A stretch of DNA of 64,000 nucleotides, taken from Pythium myriotylum (lineage: Eukaryota; Oomycota; Peronosporomycetes; Pythiales; Pythiaceae). The stretch spans positions 3,596,001 to 3,660,000 of the forward strand of contig JALJCQ010000013.1 in assembly GCA_023091665.1 (NCBI GenBank), given 5' to 3'. Both the position numbers and the translations under genes were made by a program. This document shows positions 40,604 through 50,952 of this stretch, one piece after another. Position 1 is the first letter of the stretch; each line of letters opens with the position of its first letter. The notes under the pieces were generated by a model. The model searched no databases, was not told the DNA's origin, and worked only from the letters and a program-made list of their open reading frames with translations.

Positions 40604-42933
40604 TTTGCTTGCGGCGCATTAGGATAGCCGAAGGATTTGCCTCGCAGCTAATAGCCATCCAACGCTTGTTATAGCAGATACTTGAACTCTCAAAGCCCGG
40701 AAACGCGCATTTCCTGAACAATACGCCCCCACATTGCTCGACCCGACCTCGATCCGAAACAATCAGACCAGGCCGAACACTCACGCCGCCATTGCAGATA
40801 CTCGAGTTGAATATTTTGAAATATGCGAGTGTAGCTGGCGTGGCCCAGCGACTCGGCGGTAAACACGTCGCGGGTGGTGTGCCAAAGATCGGATGCTTGC
40901 GACACATTGGATTCTTGAGATCGCAATTCCCTCCAGCAAATCCGTTGCAGCAGAACGATACGCGGTCTAGTGTGCTGAATCCTTCGAGATGAGTCACTGC
41001 TGCGAGGTCAGGAACGGTTTCGATGCGAGGAATGTATGCTAGAGACAAACGGTTGAGATTTGCTAAGTGGAGAAAGCTGGGCAGTTCGCGGAGTTCGGGC
41101 AGCACAGCCAGGTTAAGTGCTTTGAGCTCCAATAGGCTATCGAACGAAGGGAGGTGTTCGACAAGATGCTGACCAAGGTGTAGAAAGGCTAGTGACTTCA
41201 TCGTGGAGAAGATACCGCTTGGCAGCTCGTGCAACGATGTGTTTGTCGCCTTTCCCTCTATGTGCCTGTGCCAAAAATGGCTTATGTGTGAGGATTTCTC
41301 TCGTCACCAGCCATGTAAAGAACCTACATGTATTCGAGCTGAGTAAACTCGCTTGTCCAGGCTTGGAGTGAACTTGTCTCCGAGTACAAAAGTGACCTAA
41401 ATGAAATTCTTCTGAGGGCTACAACTTATCATACCGAGAAGTATGAATTCACGTACAAGTGCCGGAGGTTGGTACAGCGCCGAATGGTCTCAGGTAGCGC
41501 CGGTAATCCACGATTCACTATTTGCAACGTTTGAAGGTACCCAGAAGCCGAGAGCTCTTCGACGACCGATTGCACATTATGGGGTTGCAACCATTCGTCG
41601 TATGATTTGATGTAGATATCACGGTCAACGACGGCGATACATGGACAAGGTTCGTTGCTCGAGATCCAGCGGTGGGAGATCTGCACGCATTGCGGATACG
41701 GCATGCACGCCCTGAAAGAAGTCCGGACGCTCTCACCAGCAAAGCTTGCAACAACGACTGCGATTAAAACAAATGTTGCCGCAACGTACTTGTTCTTGGG
41801 ATACTCATTTGGTATTGAGAGCTGATACGAGCGACTTGAAACAATGAAGCGAGCAAGCGAGTGGAAGCGAATACATAAAGAGAGGTTCACTCCAACGCGT
41901 GTGAAGATGTCGAATACAGTGCGGATCCGAAGTGAATCGAAACTCTGTCGAATGAGTGTAACTTCAACAGGATCAGCGAGTACTGCGGCTATACGTTCGA
42001 ACTGGCCCGGGCGAAATGATTGGATATTGATGTCCATCAAGCGACGGTCAAACGTGAACGATGTAGCGGCGTACCACAACACGAGCATAGGGTACGCGAT
42101 AGCCACGAGCATGTCGTACCTATCACGAGTTCGATATCGTCAGCTGCCTCAACTTTGTGTACAAGGCGAGAACACTTACGTAGTGTCAATGACGATGTGA
42201 GTCAGCCCCATGTTCTGGAAGGGGAGACACGTAAGGACAGCTGTCGATAGAGCACTCATTGTCACGATGGACGTGAAGATTACGATGAGCTGTACTGGTG
42301 ATCCGGCATGCAAATACTGCGAGAGATAGACGAACTGAAATCCCAGGTCAAAGACTTTGAGCAGCACAGTCTGTACAGCACTATCGAATCAGTTGATATC
42401 AAAAAAATACTCCATGAATGCTGTACCGTGACTTGACGATTCCTCGCTCCTCTGCGAAAACGGTAACGGAAATCCTCAAGGTGGTCCGAGAACCTCCAAG
42501 AAACACTAGCAATGCGAGAAGATGCCCACCTGACCTGCCCTTGTCGCGTGAAGATCCAGAAGGGGATGGCAAGATAGCCGAGTGTGATGAGTGACAGTCC
42601 GGTGATACCCATTGCCACAACGCTTGGCGGCGGATCTACAACAAGCCAAAATGTTCCGTCGTCAAAGATGGTGGTGTTCATGACACGGTTCATGGTATCG
42701 TTGGGCGCGATCGTGAGAAATCCGAGCCATGCCGTCCACACCAAACAGAACAGTATCACGAAGAGGAACAGCAATAGACGCAAGAGATATCCCGTGCGAG
42801 ATCGGTGTGCTGTTGGTAACCGCGGCGACTTGGTTGGCTCATGGTCAGTGGCTGTCGGCCCTCGTTGTACCTCGGTCGGGACGGTCTTGTTGCCGACGGA
42901 TTGGGCGCATGCCACAACTCTCGGCTTCGGCAT
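40539..42933 (-). CDS. five-exon LRR transmembrane protein
   Basis: Exons in reading order are 42530..42933, 42427..42451, 42180..42370, 41457..42119 and 40539..41265. The GT-AG introns of 78, 56, 60 and 191 nt keep frame throughout, giving 669 residues. About five hydrophobic helices lie in the first ~330 residues (Y-L-L-R-L-L-L-F-L-F-V near 50; A-A-T-F-V-L-I-A-V-V-V near 300). Leucine-rich repeats follow (L-P-A-L-P-E-T-I-R-R-C-T-N-L-R-H-L, then E-L-P-S-G-I-F). The Cys-rich C-terminus has I-C-Y-N, I-S-C, R-R-K-Q-I and C-D-P-K-H-E-A-W-L-G-C. I know this layout from oomycete membrane LRR proteins; the ligand is unknown. The 25-nt exon 2 is the least certain part. Confidence 0.75.
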
Positions 42934-43172
42934 TTCTCGCAGTCTGTTTCCGACCTGTACGTTATCTTACGAGGATGGAAATGTGGTGTGTTGGGTCCCG
43001 TCTCCCCGGATGGGGCAGAGGCTGACCTCAAAGTCTGATCACAGGTCATGGCCCACGCTATAAATATCTAATCCAATAGAACTCGCAGTTTTGATGACAT
43101 TTTTAGTGGTATTTATTCAATACGCAGAAGCCACACGGCTCACATGAAGACACAGAGACACCAGCAGACGCT

Positions 43173-44108
43173 TTAGTTGCGGCGCAAGTTGCGGCTGTCG
43201 TCGAGATCGGCGAACGAGTATTCGTCTTCGATCGAACGCGACTGGGACTTCGGAGCCTTAGAAGTCTTCGGCTTCTTGTTACCGCCGTTGTTGCCGCCGT
43301 TGTTGCCGCCGTTGTTGCCGCCGTTGTTGCCGCCGTTGTTGCCGCCGTTGTTGCCGCCGTTGTTGCCGCCGTTGTTGCCGCCGTTGTTACCACCGCCGTT
43401 GTTACCTCCATCATTGCCACCATCGTTGCCGCCGTTGTTATCGCCATTGCTGCCACCATTGTTGCCCCTGTTACCACCATTGTTACCACCACTGTTTCCG
43501 CCATTGTTGTTCTTGTTCTTGCTGTTGCCACCGGAGTTGCCGCCGGAGTTGCCACCGGAGTTGCCACCGCTGTTGGTAGAGCCACCTCCACCGCCACCGC
43601 CGAGCGGAATGCAGTTCTTGTACGACTGCCAGCGACCGCCCTTGTCCTGCAGACCAAGCCAGTAGAAACGAAGCATGCACGAGCCCTTGCACGCCGAGAA
43701 GTCCATCTTGAACTGCGTCGCCGAGCCGAACTTAGCTTCGCAATCATCATCCTGGAAGGCTAGGGTGTCGTCGAGCCAGAACTCGCACGGGCCAGGGTGC
43801 TCGATCGTACTTGCGAACTTGACGATACCGTCGCTGGGAATTGGCTTCGGCGAGGCATTCGGCAGAGTGTTACCACACGTCGGTCCCTTGTCGTCGAGGA
43901 ACGACTTGAGGTTGCCCTTGGCCGCAGCCTTGTACTGGGCGGCGTTCGTGATCGTCGTGCCCGGGAACGGGTTCTTGAACTCGGCGACCCAGCTCGACTT
44001 GGACGCGCCGGCCTTGAACTCGGCCAAAGGCTGCGTGATGTACACGTGGGCATCGGCGACCGAGGCGGCGGTAGCAGCGAGGGCGACAGTGGCGACGAAG
44101 GTCTTCAT
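43173..44108 (-). CDS. AA17-like LPMO with Gly/Asn repeat linker (LPMO3)
   Basis: 311 residues from the ATG at 44106..44108. The signal peptide ends A-D-A before His21. The core has T-I-E-H-P-G-P-C-E-F-W-L-D-D, C-K-G-S-C-M-L-R-F-Y-W-L-G-L-Q and W-Q-S-Y-K-N-C-I. After the core comes a Gly-Gly-Asn-(Ser/Asn) linker of about 100 residues including about ten GGNN units in a row. A basic K-K-P-K-T stretch and the tail S-R-S-I-E-D-E-Y-S-F-A-D-L follow. The upstream 66 bp are homologous to those of LPMO4 and LPMO5, and the homology stops at the same point, near 44174. Confidence 0.8.
   Translation of the reverse strand: MKTFVATVALAATAASVADAHVYITQPLAEFKAGASKSSWVAEFKNPFPGTTITNAAQYKAAAKGNLKSFLDDKGPTCGNTLPNASPKPIPSDGIVKFASTIEHPGPCEFWLDDTLAFQDDDCEAKFGSATQFKMDFSACKGSCMLRFYWLGLQDKGGRWQSYKNCIPLGGGGGGGSTNSGGNSGGNSGGNSGGNSKNKNNNGGNSGGNNGGNRGNNGGSNGDNNGGNDGGNDGGNNGGGNNGGNNGGNNGGNNGGNNGGNNGGNNGGNNGGNNGGNKKPKTSKAPKSQSRSIEDEYSFADLDDSRNLRRN
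43282..43390. repeat. 12-bp minisatellite inside LPMO3 (GGNN codons)
   Basis: About nine tandem copies of CCGCCGTTGTTG on the plus strand, coding Gly-Gly-Asn-Asn on the minus strand. Such tracts vary in copy number between alleles. Confidence 0.9.
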
Positions 44109-44143
44109 GGTCGGTCGAGTGGAGTGTTGCTTGCGGTGCATGA

Positions 44144-44165
44144 GGCGAATTCTGGAGTGAGTGAG
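44144..44165 (-). promoter_or_regulatory. LPMO core promoter (Inr-like)
   Basis: On the minus strand CTCACTCACTCCAGAATTCG falls in this interval; the same element precedes LPMO4 and LPMO5 and is part of the conserved 66-67 bp upstream block. Confidence 0.5.
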
Positions 44166-44174
44166 GACTGGTGA

Positions 44175-45199
44175 GCGACGATTGAGTCCGTTGAGGAAGG
44201 TATCCGGCAATCGGGTCCTTCGCCAGTTGGTCCATAGGAGCAAGTTGCCATCATGAAGGTCTCCGCCTCCTGCACTTTCTACAAAGCTCTTAGGAGCTGA
44301 TTACCGAATCTATATCAGTGTACAAACCGCTTGTGTGTGGGTGACTCATTAATGAGACTACTGATGTAGGATTTAGTAGAAGCAAGGGCTTACATCATGT
44401 GGGTGTTGCAACTGTCGAGCCAGTCATGAGGTGTAAAGGATTCGTCTGCATGTGGTGAGCCCGACCAAACCGCCAGATTAAGACGGTCTCATGTCCCAGG
44501 CAAATGAATAATTGCTCCAAGGATATGCGTTGTCATTGACAATGACGCGGGAGAAGAACGCCGTGTTGTATGATAAAATAGTGCAGGTCATCGGATCCAG
44601 CCGTAGTCGACATCACGATTCACACAGGAGACAATTCTTGCGCGTCTAGTGACCAATGAAGACGAATCAGCGCACCGAATCTTCTCGGATTATGGACGGA
44701 TTAGACATAGTCAGACACACCCACACCCAAGTCACGTTTGGCTCATGTTGACTTCCCGAGGTCCAGCGGTTCGCTACGCTGTCTATGAAGCTGTTCCGTA
44801 TAGGACGATGCACTAGTAGTAACGTTAACGTGGTTTTCACACCCACATTCAAGTTTCATCCCTTCTCGCTCGTTCTCACGCTGCACGCCTCTCCTGTGGC
44901 GTGACCCTCCTTCGCTTGACCTGGTCGAGAAGTGTACAAGGACGCAGTCAGAGGGACTGGGCCCTGTGTAGTCGTTGGGAAATTTACGTTGGTCACGTCG
45001 AACGCCTGTCGGGAGCTGCACAGAGAGACCACCCTCGCGCCCAGACATGCGGCATCTTGTGGAATCGACAGACACTAGAGTGGAACCCAAATACGCAGGA
45101 CGTCACCACCCCCGGCAACAACAAGTCCCCCCACTTTGCTTTGAAGGTGAGGTCTATTGGATCGCACTAATTATGAATCCTATCCGGATATAGCCGGGT
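44175..45199. other. intergenic, no supported gene
   Basis: No family motifs in either strand. A CCAAT-type and several AT-rich stretches are present but not interpretable. Confidence 0.45.
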
Positions 45200-45500
45200 C
45201 TAACGACCCTGTTCAACTACCGCAGAGAATCGCGAAGTAGATGACTGCCATTCCCGGAAGTCGGTCGCGAGCAGCTGGTCCAGCTGTCCGTGGTGTGGCC
45301 ACACGTGCGAGTGTAGCCCTTGGACGCTCCGCTTCGAGTCCATCGCGACATTGGCCGCGTGGTCGGCCATCTTATTGAAGGCGCAGAGATGGTGGCACTG
45401 TCCCCCACAACTTCCACGGACCAGTTGTGGTGTTTGGCGGCCCTGAGCCCTGCGATGAGGCCGAGGTAACAAGTCCCATCACTGCAAAGCGACTCCCCAC
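45200..45500 (-). pseudogene. RNase H fragment of a retroelement
   Basis: On the minus strand one frame gives Y-L-G-L-I-A-G-L-R-A-A-K then V-V-G-D-S-A-T-I. A second frame gives N-K-M-A-D-H-A-A-N-V-A-M-D-S-K then a D-F-R-E-W-Q end. Both are conserved stretches of RNase H domains in oomycete non-LTR elements. A deletion has removed the middle of the domain and shifted the frame. There is no reverse transcriptase nearby. Confidence 0.6.
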
Positions 45501-45513
45501 ACTTGGTTGAGGG

Positions 45514-45515
<2 letters not shown>

Positions 45516-45549
<34 letters not shown>
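45516..45549. repeat. (CT)17 microsatellite
   Basis: Uninterrupted CT dinucleotide run, next to the RNase H fragment. Confidence 0.97.
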
Positions 45550-45553
<4 letters not shown>

Positions 45554-46349
45554 GAGAACACCCCGAGTTTAAGCAGACATCCCACTCCGTGACCACCTGC
45601 CTCCATCGCAACTCACGCCGCTATGAGCACGATGTGGGGAATAGCACAGTGAAGTCGTAATTCCAAATGATATGGCGCGCGGCACGGAATTATTGGGCGA
45701 AGCCCCATTATAGGGAGCTCAGTTTTTGGAGTTGGCACGAAAGCTTGCCACAAAGTTACTTGCTTTGAACGACATTACCAATTCGTACTTAGAGAGTCAA
45801 TACTGTATCCAAGCTTTACGACCGTTCATCAACAAGTCATTAGTGACTAAAGTCTTTAAACACAAGTGAAAATGAGAACTTTTTGTAATTACTTTCGGTT
45901 TTTTTGTCAAGAGACGCTGTCCTTAACAAAATGGTGACAGATGTAGATGTGATATATAGCAAACGGTTATCCTTGTAAGTACGTGTTCGTTTAAGTGCGA
46001 ATAAGTGCAGCAATACCGCACTCGAGCATTTCGGCTGGGAAGTCCGCACGTCAGTCCGTTCTTCAGGTTCGTTCACTCTGAACCCATTTCCCATTCGAAG
46101 TACAGTACTACGTAGGACTGTACACTATTTTCCATGGTGAATTGGGACGAAGGGTAGAGAGATACACATGTTGTGCAAGGGACAGGATATAAAGTGTGCA
46201 GGGCTGTAGCACCCCTACAGAGCACTGCCAGTATAGATGTGTTTTCCTTAAGTGCAATGACCTGGTATCCTTGCTATTCGCTCTCTGTTATCCATGCATG
46301 TGTGCGTTAGTGAACGTGCGTGTAACCTGGAATATATACGTGTCTTCAG

Positions 46350-46856
46350 CTAGGCATCGATTTGCTGGTCACGGTGACGACACTGTGCTGTTCCACATTG
46401 GCAAGGAAACCACAGTTCGTCTCCATAGTCAACAGTAACTTCTTCACCTCGCCTGATACTTCTGCGTGTCACAACAGCGATTGTGTGTCGGCGGAGATTG
46501 CACATTTCCTGGAAACGAGTGTTGGCATCACACGAGTGATTCAAGAAGCGCATTAAGCTTCCAACTACTTGGGCATCAATGCAGACACGTCCGGGAGTTG
46601 ACGCGTCAGGGGCGTGCCTCATGGCCAATCGATACCCACGATTGCGTCTTCCACGCCGAAGATCGACTGTCAACCGTCCGAGATACTCGCCAATGATGAC
46701 ACCAGCTTCAATTGTTCTCGTAGCCTGCACAAAGTAGTCTTGGCTCCCCACGTTCCTCATCAATCGAAGGTGTGGAGATTGACGAGGACTATTCCCACAG
46801 TAGCCACGATAAGGGCAGCAGTTTTTCGAGCAGTAGATACCGAGGGCAGCGTTCAT
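46350..46856 (-). CDS. SET-domain protein, 5'-truncated
   Basis: 168 residues. A Cys-rich pre-SET-like (AWS-type) start (I-Y-C-S-K-N-C-C-P-Y-R-G-Y-C-G-N) is followed by a SET domain with G-E-Y-L-G, R-F-L-N-H-S-C-D-A-N and V-T-V-D-Y-G-D-E-L-W. A post-SET C-Q-C-G-T-A-Q-C follows. These are the AdoMet and lysine pocket motifs of histone lysine methyltransferases. The codons just before the first Met also read as pre-SET Cys (P-C-R-H-P-T-C) until a TAA, so the true start is missing. It is probably a truncated or transposon-borne copy, of a kind I recall being frequent in oomycete genomes. Confidence 0.65.
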   Translation of the reverse strand: MNAALGIYCSKNCCPYRGYCGNSPRQSPHLRLMRNVGSQDYFVQATRTIEAGVIIGEYLGRLTVDLRRGRRNRGYRLAMRHAPDASTPGRVCIDAQVVGSLMRFLNHSCDANTRFQEMCNLRRHTIAVVTRRSIRRGEEVTVDYGDELWFPCQCGTAQCRHRDQQIDA

Positions 46857-47985
46857 GCAAGTTGGGTGTCGGCATGGTTAAGCGAGTTATCGGAGTGCAC
46901 AAGACTTGAAAGTACGACGATCGTCGCTGCGATGCAATTGCTTGCAAACGAGCACAATGCTTCTCTAATAGAGGGATGAGATATCATCGTTCAAGAACAA
47001 TCCGCACAATTTCGAACAAGTACGGCTACTTTCTGGAAATTCTCTTTATGGACGCGTTCTCATTATGTACAGTATACGACCCAAATAAAGGGCGGCTGCA
47101 GGGGGCTTCGCCCAATTAGCAAAGACGGCTGTCGGTGCTCACTAGTATTGGCAAGATCTGGACCTCAACTCAGGTCTCGCCATCCTACTTGCAACGTTTT
47201 CCCGCATTGTTCGGTGGTGAGCCTCCAATTTAGGTTAGGCTTCATACAGGCAGCTTCTTCAAACGTGGATGTTAGCTACATTGGTTCACTAATGGCCTCG
47301 CGGATGATGACGCTGAATTTTCAATCTATTGAGCGCAATGAGTGTACTCTAATAGCTGGTGCTCTATGCGCTCCTGCATTTATCGTGGGTCAACTTGGCT
47401 GGAAGCCTGGGCTGTTAATCGGAAACAGCGAGCTGAGGTAGGCCTGTATGGTAGGGCCTGCCTGTGGGATGACTTACGTGGCTTGTGAGAGCGGTGTCCG
47501 TCGCGTGGGTGGCCAGTCATCGCCTCGCGAGACTCGGAAGTAAGCTTGCGTCGTCGTGAACTGTAGTAATAGTCTCGGACGAAGAATAGTCTGTTCTAAG
47601 TCCTCGTCGTAGAACAACCGCAGCGAGTTGACTGCCACGAGTAGACAACGGGTACCGTTGTGTGGTTTCTAGCACCACACAACGAAGCTGGCACTATAAT
47701 GTACCACCTTGTGGATATCGAAAACATTCGTAGGAAAGCGAACTTGAGCAGACGTTGCTCGACTTCCGGGTGGATCTCGAGAAAATTCATGGGGAAGCGG
47801 GAATGGAGCAGTCATTTTCGACTTCCGAAAGACAATTCTCTCGCTTTTGTCACCTTCGTAGCTGCAATTTCATCTACGCAGACATGCTGACAGACGATAA
47901 AACATACCAAGTCTGGTATAAAGGCCTGACCACGGGTTTCAAGGCACCAGCCAACCTCAATTGCCTTCTCTATCTATCTGTCTAT
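46857..47985. other. intergenic, no supported gene
   Basis: No recognisable coding motif. A TATC-type short repeat occurs at about 47968-47992 directly before the palindromes. Confidence 0.45.
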
Positions 47986-48028
47986 CTATCTCTCCAGTCT
48001 GTTCATTATGAACAGACTGGAGAGATAG
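47986..48028. repeat. 43-bp perfect palindrome
   Basis: CTATCTCTCCAGTCTGTTCA and its reverse complement around the centre at 48007. No mismatch. Confidence 0.92.
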
Positions 48029-48048
48029 GGGAATGAACTTCATTCCCC
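48028..48048. repeat. 21-bp perfect palindrome
   Basis: GGGGAATGAA, one central C, TTCATTCCCC. It shares its first base with the end of the previous palindrome, repeating the side-by-side arrangement at 29974..30071. Confidence 0.9.
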
Positions 48049-48633
48049 TCGAAGACATGAAGAAGTACAGTACGGGAATCTGTGCAACTCGATAGTACAG
48101 TACATGCATCTCGGCATGCTGGACTGTACGACGACAGCTGCAAAATGAGAAACCAGAGTGCCACGTTTCACTACAAGTGTTGTAGTGTTGCGGATTCGTG
48201 GGCCACTGCTTGTGCAGATATCCACGAAGATTCAACTGGAATGTATGATTCGTACTCGAATACGTGAGCTCGTAGCAGCCGACGAAATGGGAAGAAGCAC
48301 TGTAGTTAAACATAATTACCTTGTACATTCCATTTCCAGTTATTCAACAAGACTTACTTACTAAAGGCAAATATAACTTGCTAAACTTATAACCTACCCT
48401 AATTTAATATACATAGGGAAGTTGAAAGTGCTTCCGATTCTGGCGATCCTGTTGTGCCTCTCTACCAAATGTGGACGCATCCTTTACCCCCTCTCCACCA
48501 GGAGTTGCGACCCAAGAATCCATCTCGGTGACGAACTATCTTAAGCGTTGCCACAATCTGGCGATAAACAACAAAGAACCAAGTGCCCACGTGCCTCCTT
48601 GCCGAGGAAAAGGGCTCAATGCCGTCACCAGTC

Positions 48634-48655
48634 CTCACTCACTCCGGAATTCGCC
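48634..48655 (+). promoter_or_regulatory. LPMO core promoter (Inr-like)
   Basis: CTCACTCACTCCGGAATTCG begins this interval, ~36-57 bp before the LPMO4 ATG at 48691; inverted copy at 50931..50952. Confidence 0.5.
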
Positions 48656-48690
48656 TCGTGCACCGCAAGCAACTCTCCACTCGACCGACC

Positions 48691-49476
48691 ATGAAGACCT
48701 TCGTCGCCACTGTCGCCCTCGCCGCCGCCGCCGCCTCGGTCGCCGACGCCCACGTGTACCTCACACAGCCTTTGGCCGAGTTCAAGGCCGGCGCGTCCAA
48801 GTCGAGCTGGGTCGCCGAGTTCAAGAACCCGTTCCCGGGCACGACGATCACGAACGCCGCCCAGTACAAGGCTGCGGCCAAGGGCAACCTCAAGTCGCTC
48901 CTCGACGACAAGGGACCGACGTGTGGTAACTCGCTCGCGAACGCTAAGCCGAAGCCGATCCCGAGCGACGGTATCGTCAAGTTCGCGAGTACGATCGAGC
49001 ACCCTGGCCCGTGCGAGTTCTGGCTCGACGACACGCTGGCGTTCCAGGATGATGACTGCGAGGCCAAGTTTGCTGGCGCGACGCAGTTCAAGATGGACTT
49101 CTCGGCGTGCAAGGGCTCGTGCATGCTCCGTTTCTACTGGCTTGGTCTGCAGGACAAGGGCGGTCGCTGGCAGTCGTACAAGAACTGTGTGCCGCTCGGC
49201 GGCGGCAGCAGCAGCGGCGGCGCCAGCAGCGGCGGCAACAAGAGCAGCGGCGGAGATAGCAACAAGGGCAACAGCAACGGCAACAGCAACGGCAACAGCA
49301 ACGGCAACAGCAACGGCAACAACAACGGTAACCAGAACGGTAACGGCAACAACAGCGGTAACGAGAAGACCAAGAAGCCGAAGACGACCAAGGCGCCGAA
49401 GAAGGAGTCGCGCTCGTTCGAGGATGATTACTCGTTCGACGACCTTGACAACACGCGCAACCTTCGCGGCAACTAA
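48691..49476 (+). CDS. AA17-like LPMO with Ser/Asn/Gly linker (LPMO4)
   Basis: 261 residues. The signal peptide ends A-D-A before His21. The core has T-I-E-H-P-G-P-C-E-F-W-L-D-D, six Cys and F-Y-W-L-G-L-Q...W-Q-S-Y-K-N-C-V. A linker of Ser/Gly then S-N-G-N repeats, a Lys-rich stretch (K-K-P-K-T-T-K-A-P-K-K) and the tail S-R-S-F-E-D-D-Y-S-F-D-D-L-D follow. It differs from LPMO5 by a Leu/Phe change near residue 70 and by 12 extra linker residues. The in-frame ATG farther upstream is ignored because it would bury the signal peptide and lies outside the promoter block. Confidence 0.82.
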   Translation: MKTFVATVALAAAAASVADAHVYLTQPLAEFKAGASKSSWVAEFKNPFPGTTITNAAQYKAAAKGNLKSLLDDKGPTCGNSLANAKPKPIPSDGIVKFASTIEHPGPCEFWLDDTLAFQDDDCEAKFAGATQFKMDFSACKGSCMLRFYWLGLQDKGGRWQSYKNCVPLGGGSSSGGASSGGNKSSGGDSNKGNSNGNSNGNSNGNSNGNNNGNQNGNGNNSGNEKTKKPKTTKAPKKESRSFEDDYSFDDLDNTRNLRGN

Positions 49477-50145
49477 AGTGCCGGTTGTCTACCTTCTTGA
49501 GCAGCTCATCGAATTGTCGTAGGAACTCGAGTTGGCACGGATACTGTATGTAGATTTATTTCAAGTAACACTGAACGAGTTTGAGTCCTTGATGGTGTCT
49601 TGAACATTGAACCCGTTGTTCGCATTGGAGCGGGTGATGATGGAAACTATATGTGCATGACTCGCCAACCTACTTACCTCGATTGTAGACTCCGGCTAAC
49701 CATCCACCACGACCGCGATCGCATCCGCGTACCTGCCGCCGCTAGTGTGACGAACGGAGTCGAACCAATCGGCATCTCCGGTCCAGGAGGGGCCAGGCCG
49801 ACTATGGTGAGGGCCACCAAGTCGTCCGGCGGGGTTTTCATCGTACTGTTGGGAGAGCGTTGATTATTATAATAGATCCCACACCTCCGACACTACTACG
49901 CCAATTGGCAGGACGATGGATCTACATCGTCTTGCCTCGTCACCTGTGATGAGGCCTCTTAACTGTGCTTGATAGTTTCCATCATCACCCGCTCCAATGC
50001 GAACAACGGGTTCAATGTTCAAGACACCATCAAGGACTCAAACTCGTTCAGTGTTACTTGAAATAAATCTACATACAGTATCCGTGCCAACTCGAGTTCC
50101 TACGACAATTCGATGAGCTGCTCAAGAAGGTAGACAACCGGCACT

Positions 50146-50895
50146 TTAGTTGCCGCGAAGGTTGCGCGTGTTGTCAAGGTCGTCGAACGAGTAATCATCC
50201 TCGAACGAGCGCGACTCCTTCTTCGGCGCCTTGGTCGTCTTCGGCTTCTTGGTCTTCTCGTTACCGCTGTTGTTGCCGTTACCGTTCTGGTTACCGTTGT
50301 TGTTGCCGTTGCTGTTGCCCTTGTTGCTATCTCCGCCGCTGCTCTTGTTGCCGCCGCTGCTGGCGCCGCCGCTGCTGCTGCCGCCGCCGAGCGGCACACA
50401 GTTCTTGTACGACTGCCAGCGACCGCCCTTGTCCTGCAGACCAAGCCAGTAGAAACGGAGCATGCACGAGCCCTTGCACGCCGAGAAGTCCATCTTGAAC
50501 TGCGTCGCGCCAGCAAACTTGGCCTCGCAGTCATCATCCTGGAACGCCAGCGTGTCGTCGAGCCAGAACTCGCACGGGCCAGGGTGCTCGATCGTACTCG
50601 CGAACTTGACGATACCGTCGCTCGGGATCGGCTTCGGCTTAGCGTTCGCGAGCGAGTTACCACACGTCGGTCCCTTGTCGTCGAGGAACGACTTGAGGTT
50701 GCCCTTGGCCGCAGCCTTGTACTGGGCGGCGTTCGTGATCGTCGTGCCCGGGAACGGGTTCTTGAACTCGGCGACCCAGCTCGACTTGGACGCGCCGGCC
50801 TTGAACTCGGCCAAAGGCTGTGTGAGGTACACGTGGGCGTCGGCGACCGAGGCGGCGGCGGCGGCGAGGGCGACAGTGGCGACGAAGGTCTTCAT
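50146..50895 (-). CDS. AA17-like LPMO with Ser/Asn/Gly linker (LPMO5)
   Basis: 249 residues from the ATG at 50893..50895, and virtually the same protein as LPMO4. It has the same signal peptide, His21, E-H-P-G-P-C-E, six Cys and basic-plus-acidic tail, with a shorter S-N-G-N linker. LPMO4 and LPMO5 are tail to tail across the 321-bp spacer, so their transcripts could form long double-stranded RNA if they read through. Confidence 0.82.
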   Translation of the reverse strand: MKTFVATVALAAAAASVADAHVYLTQPLAEFKAGASKSSWVAEFKNPFPGTTITNAAQYKAAAKGNLKSFLDDKGPTCGNSLANAKPKPIPSDGIVKFASTIEHPGPCEFWLDDTLAFQDDDCEAKFAGATQFKMDFSACKGSCMLRFYWLGLQDKGGRWQSYKNCVPLGGGSSSGGASSGGNKSSGGDSNKGNSNGNNNGNQNGNGNNSGNEKTKKPKTTKAPKKESRSFEDDYSFDDLDNTRNLRGN

Positions 50896-50930
50896 GGTCG
50901 GTCGAGTGGAGAGTTGCTTGCGGTGCACGA

Positions 50931-50952
50931 GGCGAATTCCGGAGTGAGTGAG
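50931..50952 (-). promoter_or_regulatory. LPMO core promoter (Inr-like)
   Basis: Inverted copy of 48634..48655, ~36-57 bp upstream of the LPMO5 ATG. Confidence 0.5.

Larger units (their letters stand above)
48624..49650 (+). repeat. left arm of a ~1-kb inverted duplication (carries LPMO4)
   Basis: This 1027-bp arm is the reverse complement of 49972..50962 (991 bp), with very few differences. The 36-bp length difference is accounted for by four extra three-residue units in the LPMO4 linker. The arms are separated by a 321-bp spacer (49651..49971). Confidence 0.93.

Noticed and set aside
43282..43390. CRISPR-like array
   Set aside because: Tandem 12-bp units without spacers inside a coding linker, in a eukaryotic genome.
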